From: DATAMF01 sp964472565
GTDB lineage: Bacteria; Chloroflexota; Anaerolineae; Aggregatilineales; Aggregatilineaceae
NCBI GenBank assembly: GCA_964472565.1
Contig: CAYYNB010000055.1
Coordinates: 1-33,813 of the forward strand
DNA length: 33,813 nucleotides
Direction of reading: 5' to 3'
A program made the position numbers and the translations under genes. Below are positions 21,974 through 30,761 of this stretch, in pieces; positions within the stretch are counted from its first letter, which is position 1; the number at the start of each line of letters is the position of its first letter. The notes below the pieces were generated by a model. The model did not search any database, had not been told where the DNA came from, and saw nothing but the letters and a program-made list of their open reading frames with translations.

Positions 21974-23441
21974 CATTTTCCTCCTCAAGAACGGCAAATA
22001 AGTTCTCCATCGACGCACGTAACCGCTCAGAACTTTCTACCCACTCGGCTATTACCGTATCCAGCGATTTTTCCACGCCGTTGTTGCCGTTCTGTGGACG
22101 TACATAGAGCGGAATATTCAGGTTGGCGCGGTTCTCAAGCACAGCTTCCAGACTCACGACCCGCGCGAAACCGTCAACATCCTCGAAGGACTGATAGGCG
22201 TCGGCAATCTTCTGGATGTGGTCTTCTTCCAGAAAGCTGAAAGCCCTCTCGCGTGTGACTTCGTTCACGGCATTAATCAGCAGGATTTTGCCGCGCCGCC
22301 TGGCGGGTTTGTTCATCCGACAGATGACCACACAGGCTTCCATTGGTGAGTTGTAGAACAGATTCGGCCCCAGTCCGACCACACATTCGATGAGGTCGGC
22401 CTGTATGATTTGCTCGCGCATGTGCCGTTCCTCGTCGCGGAACAACACGCCATGTGGGAAAAGAATCGCACAGCGGCCTGTTTTCGGGTTCAGGCTGGTG
22501 ATGATGTGCTGGAAAAAGGCATAGTCGGCGCGGCCCTGCGGCGGAGTCCCGTAGCGGTTGCGGCCAAAGGGGTCGCTTTCCCAGGCGGAGCGATTCCACT
22601 GCTTGATGGAATATGGCGGATTGGCAAGCACCACGTCGAACTGTTGGAGGTGGTCGCCGGTGAGGAACTGCGGGTTAGCAAGCGTGTCGCCGCGAATTAT
22701 CTTGAAATCCTCGATGCCGTGCATGAACAGGTTCATGCGGGCCATCGCCGAGGTCATGAGGTTGATTTCCTGCCCGTAGAGCTTAAGGTTGCGGTATTCC
22801 TTCCCCTGCCGCTTGAGTTCCATCGCCGCTTCAAGCAGCATTCCGCCAGAGCCGCAGGTCGGGTCGTAAACTGACTCGCCGGGGTGCGGTTCAAGCATCA
22901 GGGTCATCAGGTGGACGACGGTCCGGTTCGTGTAAAATTCGGCTGCCGTATGGCCGCTGTCGTCGGCGAATTTTTTGATGAGGTACTCATAAGCCTGGCC
23001 GAGCAGGTCTTCGGATACGCGTGCCGTCGAGAGAGTCTGCGACGAAAAATGCTCAATCAGGTTGCGGAGAGTCGCATCGGTGAGGCGTTCTTTGTTGGTC
23101 CAGGGGGCATCACCAAAGATGCCGCCGAGCTTATCCAGGTTGGCTGTCTCGATGTCTCGCATCGCCTGCTGGATTGCCATCCCGACATTATTGGCCTGCT
23201 GCCGCACTTCTTCCCAGTGCGCACCTTCGGGTAGCTGGAAGCGGTGGTCTTCGGGGAACGCCTCGCCCATCCATTCCTCAGCGCGGGCGGTTTCCTCGTC
23301 GTATACGTCGCAGACGCGCTTCCAGAACAGCAGCGGGAAGATGAACTGCTTGTAGTCGCCCGCATCGATATAACCCCGCAGCAGCGTTGCCGCGCGCCAG
23401 AGATAGGATTCGAGGTCGGCTTGGGTGAGGGAAACACTCAT
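21954..23441 (-). CDS. hsdM: type I R-M methyltransferase HsdM (second copy)
   Basis: A 495-residue N6-adenine methyltransferase. The N-terminal helical domain (ESYLWRAATLLRGYIDAGDY, PLLFWKRVCDVYDEE) is followed by the catalytic domain with the AdoMet-binding motif DPTCGSGGMLLEA (about 194-206) and the catalytic NPPYSIKQW (about 273-281). It is a full-length paralogue of the first hsdM, roughly half identical by eye, so not a recent duplication. Its ATG overlaps the stop of the 184-residue gene (ATGA). It probably forms the M2S methylase with HsdS, protecting the host target by methylating adenine. Confidence 0.95.
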   Translation of the reverse strand: MSVSLTQADLESYLWRAATLLRGYIDAGDYKQFIFPLLFWKRVCDVYDEETARAEEWMGEAFPEDHRFQLPEGAHWEEVRQQANNVGMAIQQAMRDIETANLDKLGGIFGDAPWTNKERLTDATLRNLIEHFSSQTLSTARVSEDLLGQAYEYLIKKFADDSGHTAAEFYTNRTVVHLMTLMLEPHPGESVYDPTCGSGGMLLEAAMELKRQGKEYRNLKLYGQEINLMTSAMARMNLFMHGIEDFKIIRGDTLANPQFLTGDHLQQFDVVLANPPYSIKQWNRSAWESDPFGRNRYGTPPQGRADYAFFQHIITSLNPKTGRCAILFPHGVLFRDEERHMREQIIQADLIECVVGLGPNLFYNSPMEACVVICRMNKPARRRGKILLINAVNEVTRERAFSFLEEDHIQKIADAYQSFEDVDGFARVVSLEAVLENRANLNIPLYVRPQNGNNGVEKSLDTVIAEWVESSERLRASMENLFAVLEEENDEISAD

Positions 23442-23992
23442 AGCGTTTTCGCCAAGTTGATACCGTACATGGATAAAGCCCGGTCCAGAACGCGGGCCGA
23501 TATAGTCGCATCGACTTGTGAGAGATGATGCTGTTCAGCGTCAAACCAAAGACGATACTCGTCGAACAATTGCCAATGCCCTGGATAAGAAATGGTGGCA
23601 TCCTCAAGTGAAATACGCTTCCCCCGACTAAACTGCTGGTAGACCATGTGTGTGTAGCGGTCTAAGATGGGCGTACCGTACAAAATGTGATGCCAGAATA
23701 TGCTCCATACCGGAGCGCGATATTGAAAATCCTGCCGAAGTAGAGCGCTGCCATCCGGTTGGAGATAGAGGTCGAGGCGGCTCAAGAAAAAATTCAAGGC
23801 CGCTTTCTTTTTCCGAGATAAGGGCATCGGACGCCCCGTGCTGCTCGTATTTTTCCAGCGTGTCAGCGCTTCTATAGCCTGCGCATCGCCTTGGCGCGCG
23901 GCATCAATATAAGGCATATAGTAGAGGTCATCATATTCAACAGGATATTTCTGGCACCACTCGTGAACCCATCCGATAGTCAGTTTATTCAT
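23438..23992 (-). CDS. unknown protein between the two hsdM genes, weakly glycosylase-like
   Basis: A 184-residue protein whose ATG overlaps the end of the first hsdM by eight bases (ATGAATAA) and whose stop overlaps the start of the second (ATGA), so it is locked into the operon. The C-terminal half reads VWSIFWHHILYGTPILDRYT, then WQLFDEYRLWFDAE and LDRALSMYGINLAK. This recalls, from memory, a helical family with an IFLLHI-P-PI-D-H pattern related to helix-hairpin-helix base-excision glycosylases; I cannot verify the match. No zinc or nuclease motif is seen. A base-excision or accessory DNA-binding role in restriction would fit the place, but is unproven. Confidence 0.5.
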   Translation of the reverse strand: MNKLTIGWVHEWCQKYPVEYDDLYYMPYIDAARQGDAQAIEALTRWKNTSSTGRPMPLSRKKKAALNFFLSRLDLYLQPDGSALLRQDFQYRAPVWSIFWHHILYGTPILDRYTHMVYQQFSRGKRISLEDATISYPGHWQLFDEYRLWFDAEQHHLSQVDATISARVLDRALSMYGINLAKTL

Positions 23993-25472
23993 CCAATAAC
24001 CCTGCCTGGTGTAGTAGAACTTTAAGACGGTCTTCGGCCTCATATGCTTCGTTCAAGGCCGTTCGCAAGTTATCTAGCGCCTCATCGACGCTTATTTCCT
24101 CTTCTACGGCAAGCGGCTCAACGTAGCGTGGAATGTTTAGATTCCAGTCGTTTTCGGCAATTTCATCCAGTGTGACGACTCGCGCTGCGCCCTCAACAGC
24201 CTCGTAATCACGATACCACTGGAGAATCTGAGCGCTGTGTTCCGGTTCCAGCGTATTCTGATTGCGACCTTTACGGTAAAGCTTGGAAGCATCAATCATC
24301 AACATCTGGCCTCGGCGGACTGTTTGCTTCTTTGCGCGAAACACGAGGATGCAGGCGGCCAGTCCGGTGCCGTAAAACAGGTTTGGACCGAGGCCAATTA
24401 CGGCTTCCAGAATATCCATTTCCAGAATGCGCTGGCGGATTTTGCCCTCCTGCCCCATACGGAATAACACGCCGTGTGGCAGCACAACAGCCATTCGGCC
24501 CGTATGCGGAGCCATCGAACTAATCATGTGCTGCACCCAGGCGAAATCACCGCTGGTTTGTGGAGGCAGTCCAGCGAAATCACGTCCAAAGGGGTCGTTC
24601 TGCCACACTTCATAGCCCCACTGTTCCAGCGAAAATGGAGGATTGGCTATCACACAGTTAAACAGTTGCAGGTCATCGCCCTGGTAGAAAGCGGGTGCGC
24701 GAAGTGTATCTCCACGAACAATATGAAAGTCTCCCGCGCCGTGTAGGAACAGGTTAATGCGGGCAATGCCTTCTGTCGTCAGATTCTTTTCCTGCCCATA
24801 AAGCTTGCCGAGCAGTGATTTGACGCTTCCACCCGCTTCCTGAACATGCTTAATGGCTTCCAGTAGCATCCCCCCAGTCCCGCAAGCGGGGTCATATATC
24901 GTTTCACCTGCCTGGGGGTCTAAAATATCAATCATCAGGGCAACGATACTGCGAGGGGTATAGAATTCGCCTGCTTTTTTGTTAGTCAGGTCGGCAAACT
25001 TCTTGATGAGAAACTCGTATGCCCGACCCAGAGCATCTGGCTCAACGTATCCATTTGCCAGAGTCAGCGAAGAAAAATGTTCGATGAGGTCACATAACAA
25101 GGCGTCTGAGAGTCGCTCTTTATTGCTCCACTGAGCGTCACCGAAAATGTTGTGGAGTTCGGGGTTGGCCGCCTCTATTTCGCGGAAGGCTCGTTGTAAT
25201 GCCTGACCGACATTTGTTGTGACAGCCCGTACATCTTCCCAGTGGCACGCATCTGGAATTTGGAAACGGTGGTTTTCAGGGAAATCCACATCATAGAACG
25301 ATTTCGCCTTCGCAAGCTCATCATCGTATACATCGGAGACGCGCTTGAAGAATAAGAGCGGGAAGATGTAGGTTTTGAAGTCCGAAGCATCAACTGGACC
25401 GCGCAAAATGTTCGCGGCTTCCCAGAGATAGGCTTCCAGTTGAGATAATGTTATTTGTTCTCCATGTGCCAT
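23985..25472 (-). CDS. hsdM: type I R-M methyltransferase HsdM (first copy)
   Basis: A 495-residue N6-adenine methyltransferase. Helical N-terminal domain (EAYLWEAANILRGPVDASDF, PLLFFKRVSDVYDDE), then AdoMet-binding motif DPACGTGGMLLEA (about 195-207) and catalytic NPPFSLEQWG (about 273-282); FYTPRSIVALM is the usual link between them. All family motifs are intact. It starts the block of overlapping genes that runs to hsdR. Having two complete HsdM proteins for one HsdS is unusual; they might form a mixed complex, or this copy might work with the 184-residue protein encoded next. Confidence 0.95.
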   Translation of the reverse strand: MAHGEQITLSQLEAYLWEAANILRGPVDASDFKTYIFPLLFFKRVSDVYDDELAKAKSFYDVDFPENHRFQIPDACHWEDVRAVTTNVGQALQRAFREIEAANPELHNIFGDAQWSNKERLSDALLCDLIEHFSSLTLANGYVEPDALGRAYEFLIKKFADLTNKKAGEFYTPRSIVALMIDILDPQAGETIYDPACGTGGMLLEAIKHVQEAGGSVKSLLGKLYGQEKNLTTEGIARINLFLHGAGDFHIVRGDTLRAPAFYQGDDLQLFNCVIANPPFSLEQWGYEVWQNDPFGRDFAGLPPQTSGDFAWVQHMISSMAPHTGRMAVVLPHGVLFRMGQEGKIRQRILEMDILEAVIGLGPNLFYGTGLAACILVFRAKKQTVRRGQMLMIDASKLYRKGRNQNTLEPEHSAQILQWYRDYEAVEGAARVVTLDEIAENDWNLNIPRYVEPLAVEEEISVDEALDNLRTALNEAYEAEDRLKVLLHQAGLLDE

Positions 25473-25539
25473 GCGTAATCACTCGTTCTTTGCCAAGAGT
25501 TTCGTTACAAAATTCAATGTTTTTCGGGGAGAGGCGCTT

Positions 25540-25944
25540 CTAATATTCCTGCCCCATCTCTAACAACCGTTGTCGGACTGTCCCAACATGTTTTTCGAGC
25601 AGGTACAACTTTTCCAGAAGTGTCCTACCGATGACAGCATATTCTTCGCGTGTGCCTGAGAAGATAATCCCTTCGTCTGTCGGAGTTCCTTTCGCCTCCA
25701 CTTCTGTCGCGTTGGAATTCATCTCTTCAACCACGCCCAAAGCAGGATTCAACTCGTCTAGAGAGATGTCCAGTTCATCCAGGTTATCCCAGACGTTATT
25801 GAGAATGTCCCAAATCGAGTGAACTGCTTGGGTGTTAATCTGATGGCGTTCGAGCCAATCTCGCTGGTATTCATAGTAGAACTGGTAGAAATTCTCATCC
25901 AGTGCTTCGATTTCGGGATAAAAGGGTGCATCTTGCAGAGCCAT
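25540..25944 (-). CDS. small acidic helical protein upstream of the R-M genes
   Basis: A 134-residue protein of unknown family, rich in Glu, Asp and aromatic residues (ENFYQFYYEYQRDWLERHQI, IWDILNNVWDNLDELDISLD) and probably all helical, with a coiled-coil-like end (YAVIGRTLLEKLYLLEKHVG). The ATG at 25944 has GAGGG some 12 bases upstream; a longer frame lacks support. It ends 67 bp before hsdM and may be the first gene of the restriction operon, for example a small regulator or DNA mimic; the acidic composition is the only hint. Confidence 0.55.
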   Translation of the reverse strand: MALQDAPFYPEIEALDENFYQFYYEYQRDWLERHQINTQAVHSIWDILNNVWDNLDELDISLDELNPALGVVEEMNSNATEVEAKGTPTDEGIIFSGTREEYAVIGRTLLEKLYLLEKHVGTVRQRLLEMGQEY

Positions 25945-26168
25945 TATATGATAATCCCTCGAACTTGTGTTTACTCTCCACACTATCATACAGGATATTC
26001 CACAAAACAGGCGAACAAGGGGAAGCCGTATGACCGCGACATATTCCGACAGAGAGCCGATTACAACTGTCCTAAAGGTAAACTTGAGTTAACAGGGGAG
26101 GCAAAAAAGGACTGTAGAAACGGCAGAATAGGCCACATTTTTGGAAGCTGACCTGTCGGCTGATGAAT

Positions 26169-26191
26169 ATGCGGCGCACAGTGCGCCGCAT
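26169..26191. terminator. strong hairpin after the TIR-nSTAND gene
   Basis: ATGCGGCGCA pairs perfectly with TGCGCCGCAT around a CAG loop, 25 bp after the stop codon of the leftward gene. No T-run follows on either strand, so it is either a rho-dependent or RNA-stabilising structure. Nearly the same palindrome (CGGCGCAC-G-GTGCGCCG) occurs at 32630-32646 inside the TIR-NACHT gene. Confidence 0.5.
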
Positions 26192-26216
26192 GCAAGTGTA
26201 GAAAAAGGCACATGAG

Positions 26217-28988
26217 TTACTGCGAACGAGCACAGCGAAATCCATCGTAGAAGCTCCAACCGATGGGGATGTATCTGAAGCGGTTGGCGGCCCGCAGAAC
26301 ATTGGACGCTTCGTCGTCAAACGAACCCCCACGTATAACGCGTGCGATGGTAGCATCATCGCTAAATTCGTCACGACCATCATTACTGTTATAAGGGTAT
26401 GGGAACTGCTCCGGGTCGTAGATTGTACTCGTCCATTCCCAGACATTACCAACCAAGTCATATGCGCCTATCCAAGACACACCGCCAGGTTTGCTGCCAA
26501 CAGCGGCTGGCTGGTCAGCATTTAGAGCAGACACAACGTAATCCTGGACAAATTCATTTCCCCACGGATAGGTTCTACTATCTGGCCCACGCGAAGCATA
26601 TTCCCACTCTGCCTCAGTAGGAAGACGAGCGCCTCGACCCTCGCAGAACTTTAGTGCGGTAAGCCAACGAACAGCCGTGCGCGGTTGATTAGGCTCCGTC
26701 CATGGCGTTTCACCATCTGCAATACCGCCCAGCCGTTCAAACTGCTCGTTGGTCACCTCATAGCGGTCAATCCAGAAAGGTACATCGAAACACACTTCAT
26801 GGACAGGTTGTTCATTGGCCTCACCATTCACACTCCCCATCCAGAAGCATCCAGCAGGTACCTGCACCATTTCCACTTGGTACTGTTCTTTATACCTCTC
26901 GTCCACGACTGGTTCCAGATTATCCCAATCTCTAAGTGCCGCTATTCTGGTTGCAGTGGCAAAAATCTCCTCGGGCGATTTGCCTCGTCCAAACGGAACC
27001 AGGCCGACTTCTCCTTCTGCCAGTATTTCAGCACGCGCCTGACGTATTTCAAACGCATCAACTTGCATTTGCAGGTCGTCATTTTTCCAAGACGCCAAAA
27101 CCGCTAAAACCGCTAAGAAGACAATAATTGCTATGGTAACTACAGCCCATGCTGTTCGTACCTGTTGCTTTCGGCGGTGTTCGTTTACTGCCAATTGATG
27201 TTCATACTGCTGTGAAACCTCAAGAAAAAGCTGTTCTTCTTTGCTAGGCGTGTTCCGCCCCGCCCAAGCAAGCCCTTTTTCCAGTACAGTTCCCCGGTAA
27301 AGCAAGTCGTCATCCAGCTTCTGTCCATGGTTAATCCAGGCCGCTGCATCTTCGCTGATGTTCCTCTGGAGGATAATGTCTTCGCGGGCATCATGCAGCC
27401 ATTTGCCCAATTGTCCCCACTCCCGAATAAGTGCCTCATGACTGACTTCAATAGTTGCCCTTTGCGTTGATACCTCGTTGATAGTCAGCAACCGCGCCCG
27501 GACGAATTGGTCGGTCACTTCATGCAGAATTTGGGACTGCCTCGCGTCGGGTAGCTCTAGTTCCGTCAGTGCCGCGCGTCGGCGGGTCGTATCCTGTTCA
27601 GTTGAGCCTGGTTCTATTAGGCGCAGAAACAAAGTACACGCCAATCTACGGTGCTCAGCGGTTTTCAAGTCTTCATACGTCATCTGGGCATGGCGCGCGA
27701 GCGCTCCACGTAGTCCGCCCATCTCACGATAAGCTTCCAAGGTCAGTATCTGGTTCTTGCGCTTCTCAAACAGTTGGTCGAGCGTGAACTGCAACAACGG
27801 TAGTCCGCCAACCTGTTCCCGTACTTCAAATAGAAGGTCACCCACAAGCCCTGGTTCAAAGGTCAAACGTACATCAGGGAGCAGTGCTGGCTTTTCAATT
27901 ACATCTCGGAGGTCATCCAATGACATTGGCAGAACGGCCCTATGATGGTCTACAAGTAACTTGCCCAAGTTCTCATACTCTAATGCCATAGGCCGGTCGT
28001 AAAAATCAGCCCGCAGCGTCAGAATAACGGTCACAGGGCCTTTTGATTCGGAGACTGCCGCAACGAGCAAAGCAATAAATTGCTCTCGCTCATCTTCATC
28101 AACCGTTTGCGTAAACAACTCCTCAAATTGGTCGATAAATAACACTAATCGTTTGTCAGTTCCTATTGTGACCTGGGAACCCAAGAGATGTAGACCTCGT
28201 CCTTCTGAGGTGTCCAAGTCCTGTCGAATGACAACGTTAGCCTTCGGCATCACATTTGCTAAGGTAATAGTCAAACTTTCCAGGGGATGGGCACCAGGAA
28301 CAATACGGTCAAGATAGACCCAAGTTTCGCTGCCTGGAAGTGCTCCTTCTCGCAGGCGAGGGAGTAATCCTGCCATGACAACACTTGATTTACCCGAACC
28401 ACTTGGTCCAACAACCGCCAGAAGGCGGACATTATCCATCTGCTGTGCAAGTACTTCTACCAGTTCATTCACAAGCCGCTCACGCCCAAAGAAATACGGC
28501 CTATCGTCCTCGGTGAAGGGCAACAGGCCTTTGTAAGGATTGCGTGGTTCAAAATCCAACTCCATTTCGTGCATAGGCTGCTCGACCTGGAGAGGAACCT
28601 GTTGAAGGGTTTCTACAATATAGGGGACTGCTTGTTCATATGCCTCACCGCGAGCATCGATGTGTTGTATCTTAATCATGCCTAAGGGAATACAGTCAGC
28701 CCATTTTTCGCCAGTGGCCCAAATTGGATATATTGGGCAGTTGTACATCTCGGCAATCTCAAGTTCACCTTGCACATAGTTAGATTGGCGAGAGTTGGGG
28801 GAAGCGACAAATATCATAGCTCGCGCGTCTCGAATGGCATCGCGTAAGGCCTGCTCCCAGTTACGTGTGCCTGCTTTCAGTCCAGTTTGGTCAATCCAGA
28901 CGGTGACCCCTGCTGCGTGCAAATCGGCTCTCAGCCGGTCAACGAAATCTTGGTCGGCACGTGAGTAGGAGATAAATACGGTTTGCAT
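26217..28988 (-). CDS. TIR - nSTAND NTPase - transmembrane - FGE-fold receptor-like protein
   Basis: A 923-residue protein. Residues 1-130 are a TIR domain (VFISYSRADQDFVDRLRADL, VWIDQTGLKAGTRNWEQAL) with the Glu expected of NAD-cleaving TIRs in SNYVQGELEIA (Glu75). The STAND NTPase follows: FFGRERLVNELVEVLAQQ, Walker A GPSGSGKS (about 191-198), Walker B VLFIDQFEELF (about 280-290) and winged-helix segments. One membrane helix lies at about 610-632 (AWAVVTIAIIVFLAVLAVLA). The C-terminal FGE/sulfatase-modifying fold (about 700-923: VPAGCFWMGS, PTEAEWEYASRG, GNVWEWTS, RGGSFDDE, GFRCARSQ) would lie on the other side of the membrane. ATG 28988 follows AGGGGG by five bases. I infer a sensor that triggers NAD depletion; the FGE end looks ordinary, not hypervariable. 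Confidence 0.87.
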   Translation of the reverse strand: MQTVFISYSRADQDFVDRLRADLHAAGVTVWIDQTGLKAGTRNWEQALRDAIRDARAMIFVASPNSRQSNYVQGELEIAEMYNCPIYPIWATGEKWADCIPLGMIKIQHIDARGEAYEQAVPYIVETLQQVPLQVEQPMHEMELDFEPRNPYKGLLPFTEDDRPYFFGRERLVNELVEVLAQQMDNVRLLAVVGPSGSGKSSVVMAGLLPRLREGALPGSETWVYLDRIVPGAHPLESLTITLANVMPKANVVIRQDLDTSEGRGLHLLGSQVTIGTDKRLVLFIDQFEELFTQTVDEDEREQFIALLVAAVSESKGPVTVILTLRADFYDRPMALEYENLGKLLVDHHRAVLPMSLDDLRDVIEKPALLPDVRLTFEPGLVGDLLFEVREQVGGLPLLQFTLDQLFEKRKNQILTLEAYREMGGLRGALARHAQMTYEDLKTAEHRRLACTLFLRLIEPGSTEQDTTRRRAALTELELPDARQSQILHEVTDQFVRARLLTINEVSTQRATIEVSHEALIREWGQLGKWLHDAREDIILQRNISEDAAAWINHGQKLDDDLLYRGTVLEKGLAWAGRNTPSKEEQLFLEVSQQYEHQLAVNEHRRKQQVRTAWAVVTIAIIVFLAVLAVLASWKNDDLQMQVDAFEIRQARAEILAEGEVGLVPFGRGKSPEEIFATATRIAALRDWDNLEPVVDERYKEQYQVEMVQVPAGCFWMGSVNGEANEQPVHEVCFDVPFWIDRYEVTNEQFERLGGIADGETPWTEPNQPRTAVRWLTALKFCEGRGARLPTEAEWEYASRGPDSRTYPWGNEFVQDYVVSALNADQPAAVGSKPGGVSWIGAYDLVGNVWEWTSTIYDPEQFPYPYNSNDGRDEFSDDATIARVIRGGSFDDEASNVLRAANRFRYIPIGWSFYDGFRCARSQ

Positions 28989-29483
28989 TGCCACCCCCTA
29001 GCACACTCAAATCCGGTAGTGGTGAACCATTGACTGATGAAAAATCTCAGTTGGTCACTGAACCAATTTCGCCCCATTTGTCTGAGGGAACAACGGTTCA
29101 TTTTGGGTCGCCGATTCAATGGATGAAAAACATATCAGTCAAAATGTCACCACTACCTCAAATCCTTTAGCGTATTATATGTCAATTCTTAGAATGTAAG
29201 CGTGGAGAATGGCGAAGACTGAAATTTAGGGGTCGAGACTGTGCTCAACGACTATAACTAAAATACCCTCGACGGTGTTTGTTTTGAGACAGTCATCGCA
29301 AACACTATGAACTGAGGCTGACAATCGTTATTGATTTCTTGAGCTGAAGATGTTGGTAAAACGGGGAGTGGTAGAAGCAGAAATAAGAATAGGAGTGTAC
29401 CCAGCGATTTCATTTGGTTCCCTCCTCCTGACATCAATTTTCAGGCACCCATATGGACGGTCTGACGAGTATTTCTGACTAAT
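28989..29483. other. intergenic region without a recognisable gene
   Basis: Nearly 500 bp upstream of the TIR-nSTAND gene and beyond the stop codon of the third recombinase. It is AT-richer than the flanking genes. A 60-codon rightward frame at 28988-29170 has no ribosome site and is judged spurious. The promoter of the leftward TIR-nSTAND gene must lie here, but I see no convincing -35/-10 pair. Confidence 0.5.
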
Positions 29484-30581
29484 TTATGCCATCCCCTCAT
29501 TGGCAATTTCGCTCTCTTCGACATAACGACGCGGCATGGCGAGGCTGGACCACCCACCCGCCTCCTGCAAGCGCAGCACATCCACCTTATCCGCCCAATA
29601 CGTCGCCCAGTAATGGCGGCAGTCGTGGGCCGACAACCCTTCCAAATCAATTCGCTCGCCCAGCACGCGCACCCGCTGCGAAATCGACCACTCCGTCATC
29701 CCTGCATCGGCCAGTTCACCATCTTTCCGGCTGGCGCGCAGCAGTGGGCCGGATGCCGGAGCATCGCCGCTGTCGAACCATACCTGAAGCGCCCGCAGCG
29801 TATCGGCGGTCAGCTTGTGAGTTTGCACCTTATCCACTTTCGGGCGGTAGAAGCGCATTTCGCCGGACTTCAAATCAAAATCCGTCACCTGCAACCGTGC
29901 CACTTCCCCCACTCGCAAGCCGTGTTCCAGCAGCAGGCACATCATGAGCGCATCCCGGCGGCCCTGCGGCGTATCCGGTTGGGTCTTGAGTTTCTTCGCC
30001 TGCTTCTTGCTGATGCTGACATGCTGCGCCTTTTTGTTTCCGCGCCGGACGACTGCGCGCCGTTCATTGACCCGTTTGGCTTCCTTCTGACTATAGCCCG
30101 CCACCGTTCGGATAACGGCATACTCTTCCGGGGTCAGCACACCCGCTTTCATGGCGAGTTTGGCATAGGTCTTCACGGCGGACAGCCGCCCGTTGATGCT
30201 GCTGACCGCATCCCCCTGCTGGACCATCCAGTTGCGGAACCCCTCGACCAGGCCCCAGGTGATGCCGTGCCAGGCGTCCGGGTCAGGCGCAGGACCGTCT
30301 GGAAAGCAAGCGACGGCTTGAGCGAATTCCGAAAGACCTATTCCAATCGGCTGACCGACATAGATGCCAACCTGATTAAGGTACTCGGCAAAACGGGCAA
30401 GGCTGGCGGCCTGACTGCGGATGGTGTTCGCTGCTTTGCGCGAAAGGTAATCCACGAACACACCGCGTTCGGCATAGGCGTTCGCGGTCTGCCCTGCCAC
30501 TTCGAGCGCACTGTGCGCCAAGTGGTCAAGGTCGCGGGACGAAGCTGGAACCGGAAGGAGGGGGTTGTTGTTGGTCGTCAT
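29484..30581 (-). CDS. tyrosine recombinase (third copy)
   Basis: A 365-residue recombinase. A SAM-like DNA-binding domain lies at about 55-155 (NTIRSQAASLARFAEYLNQV, SSINGRLSAVKTYAKLAM). The catalytic domain has Arg in LLLEHGLRVGEVARL, Lys in RPKVDKVQTHKL, box II LSAHDCRHYWATYW with His, Arg and His, Trp of box III in AGGWSSL and Tyr in PRRYVEES. All catalytic residues are present, so it should be active. A Lys/Arg-rich insertion (RRAVVRRGNKKAQ) separates the two domains. It is transcribed away from the TIR-NACHT gene and could mobilise one end of the island. It is unlike the two recombinases on the left. Confidence 0.93.
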   Translation of the reverse strand: MTTNNNPLLPVPASSRDLDHLAHSALEVAGQTANAYAERGVFVDYLSRKAANTIRSQAASLARFAEYLNQVGIYVGQPIGIGLSEFAQAVACFPDGPAPDPDAWHGITWGLVEGFRNWMVQQGDAVSSINGRLSAVKTYAKLAMKAGVLTPEEYAVIRTVAGYSQKEAKRVNERRAVVRRGNKKAQHVSISKKQAKKLKTQPDTPQGRRDALMMCLLLEHGLRVGEVARLQVTDFDLKSGEMRFYRPKVDKVQTHKLTADTLRALQVWFDSGDAPASGPLLRASRKDGELADAGMTEWSISQRVRVLGERIDLEGLSAHDCRHYWATYWADKVDVLRLQEAGGWSSLAMPRRYVEESEIANEGMA

Positions 30582-30746
30582 GAGAGGTTTTTTGCTCCTG
30601 ATGGGGAAAGAGGAAGGCCACGATACACTTTATTTATCGGGGTCTATTTTAGCTCATTTTCGCACGAAAAACGAGGGCAGTTGAGGATGAATTTCCCTGA
30701 TAACACGACCTGGCCTATACTGTTTTGTACTATCACATCTGCTCTC

Positions 30747-30761
30747 GGAGTTGGCTCTATG
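30747..30761 (+). promoter_or_regulatory. ribosome site deciding the TIR-NACHT start
   Basis: GGAG at 30747-30750 lies eight bases before the ATG at 30759. A TATACT -10-like element lies at 30716-30721, downstream of an alternative ATG at 30687, which also favours the later start. Confidence 0.6.

Noticed and set aside
29613..30758. N-terminal extension of the TIR-NACHT reading frame
   Set aside because: The stretch is antisense to the third recombinase and encodes no domain; a ribosome site at 30747 sets the start at 30759.
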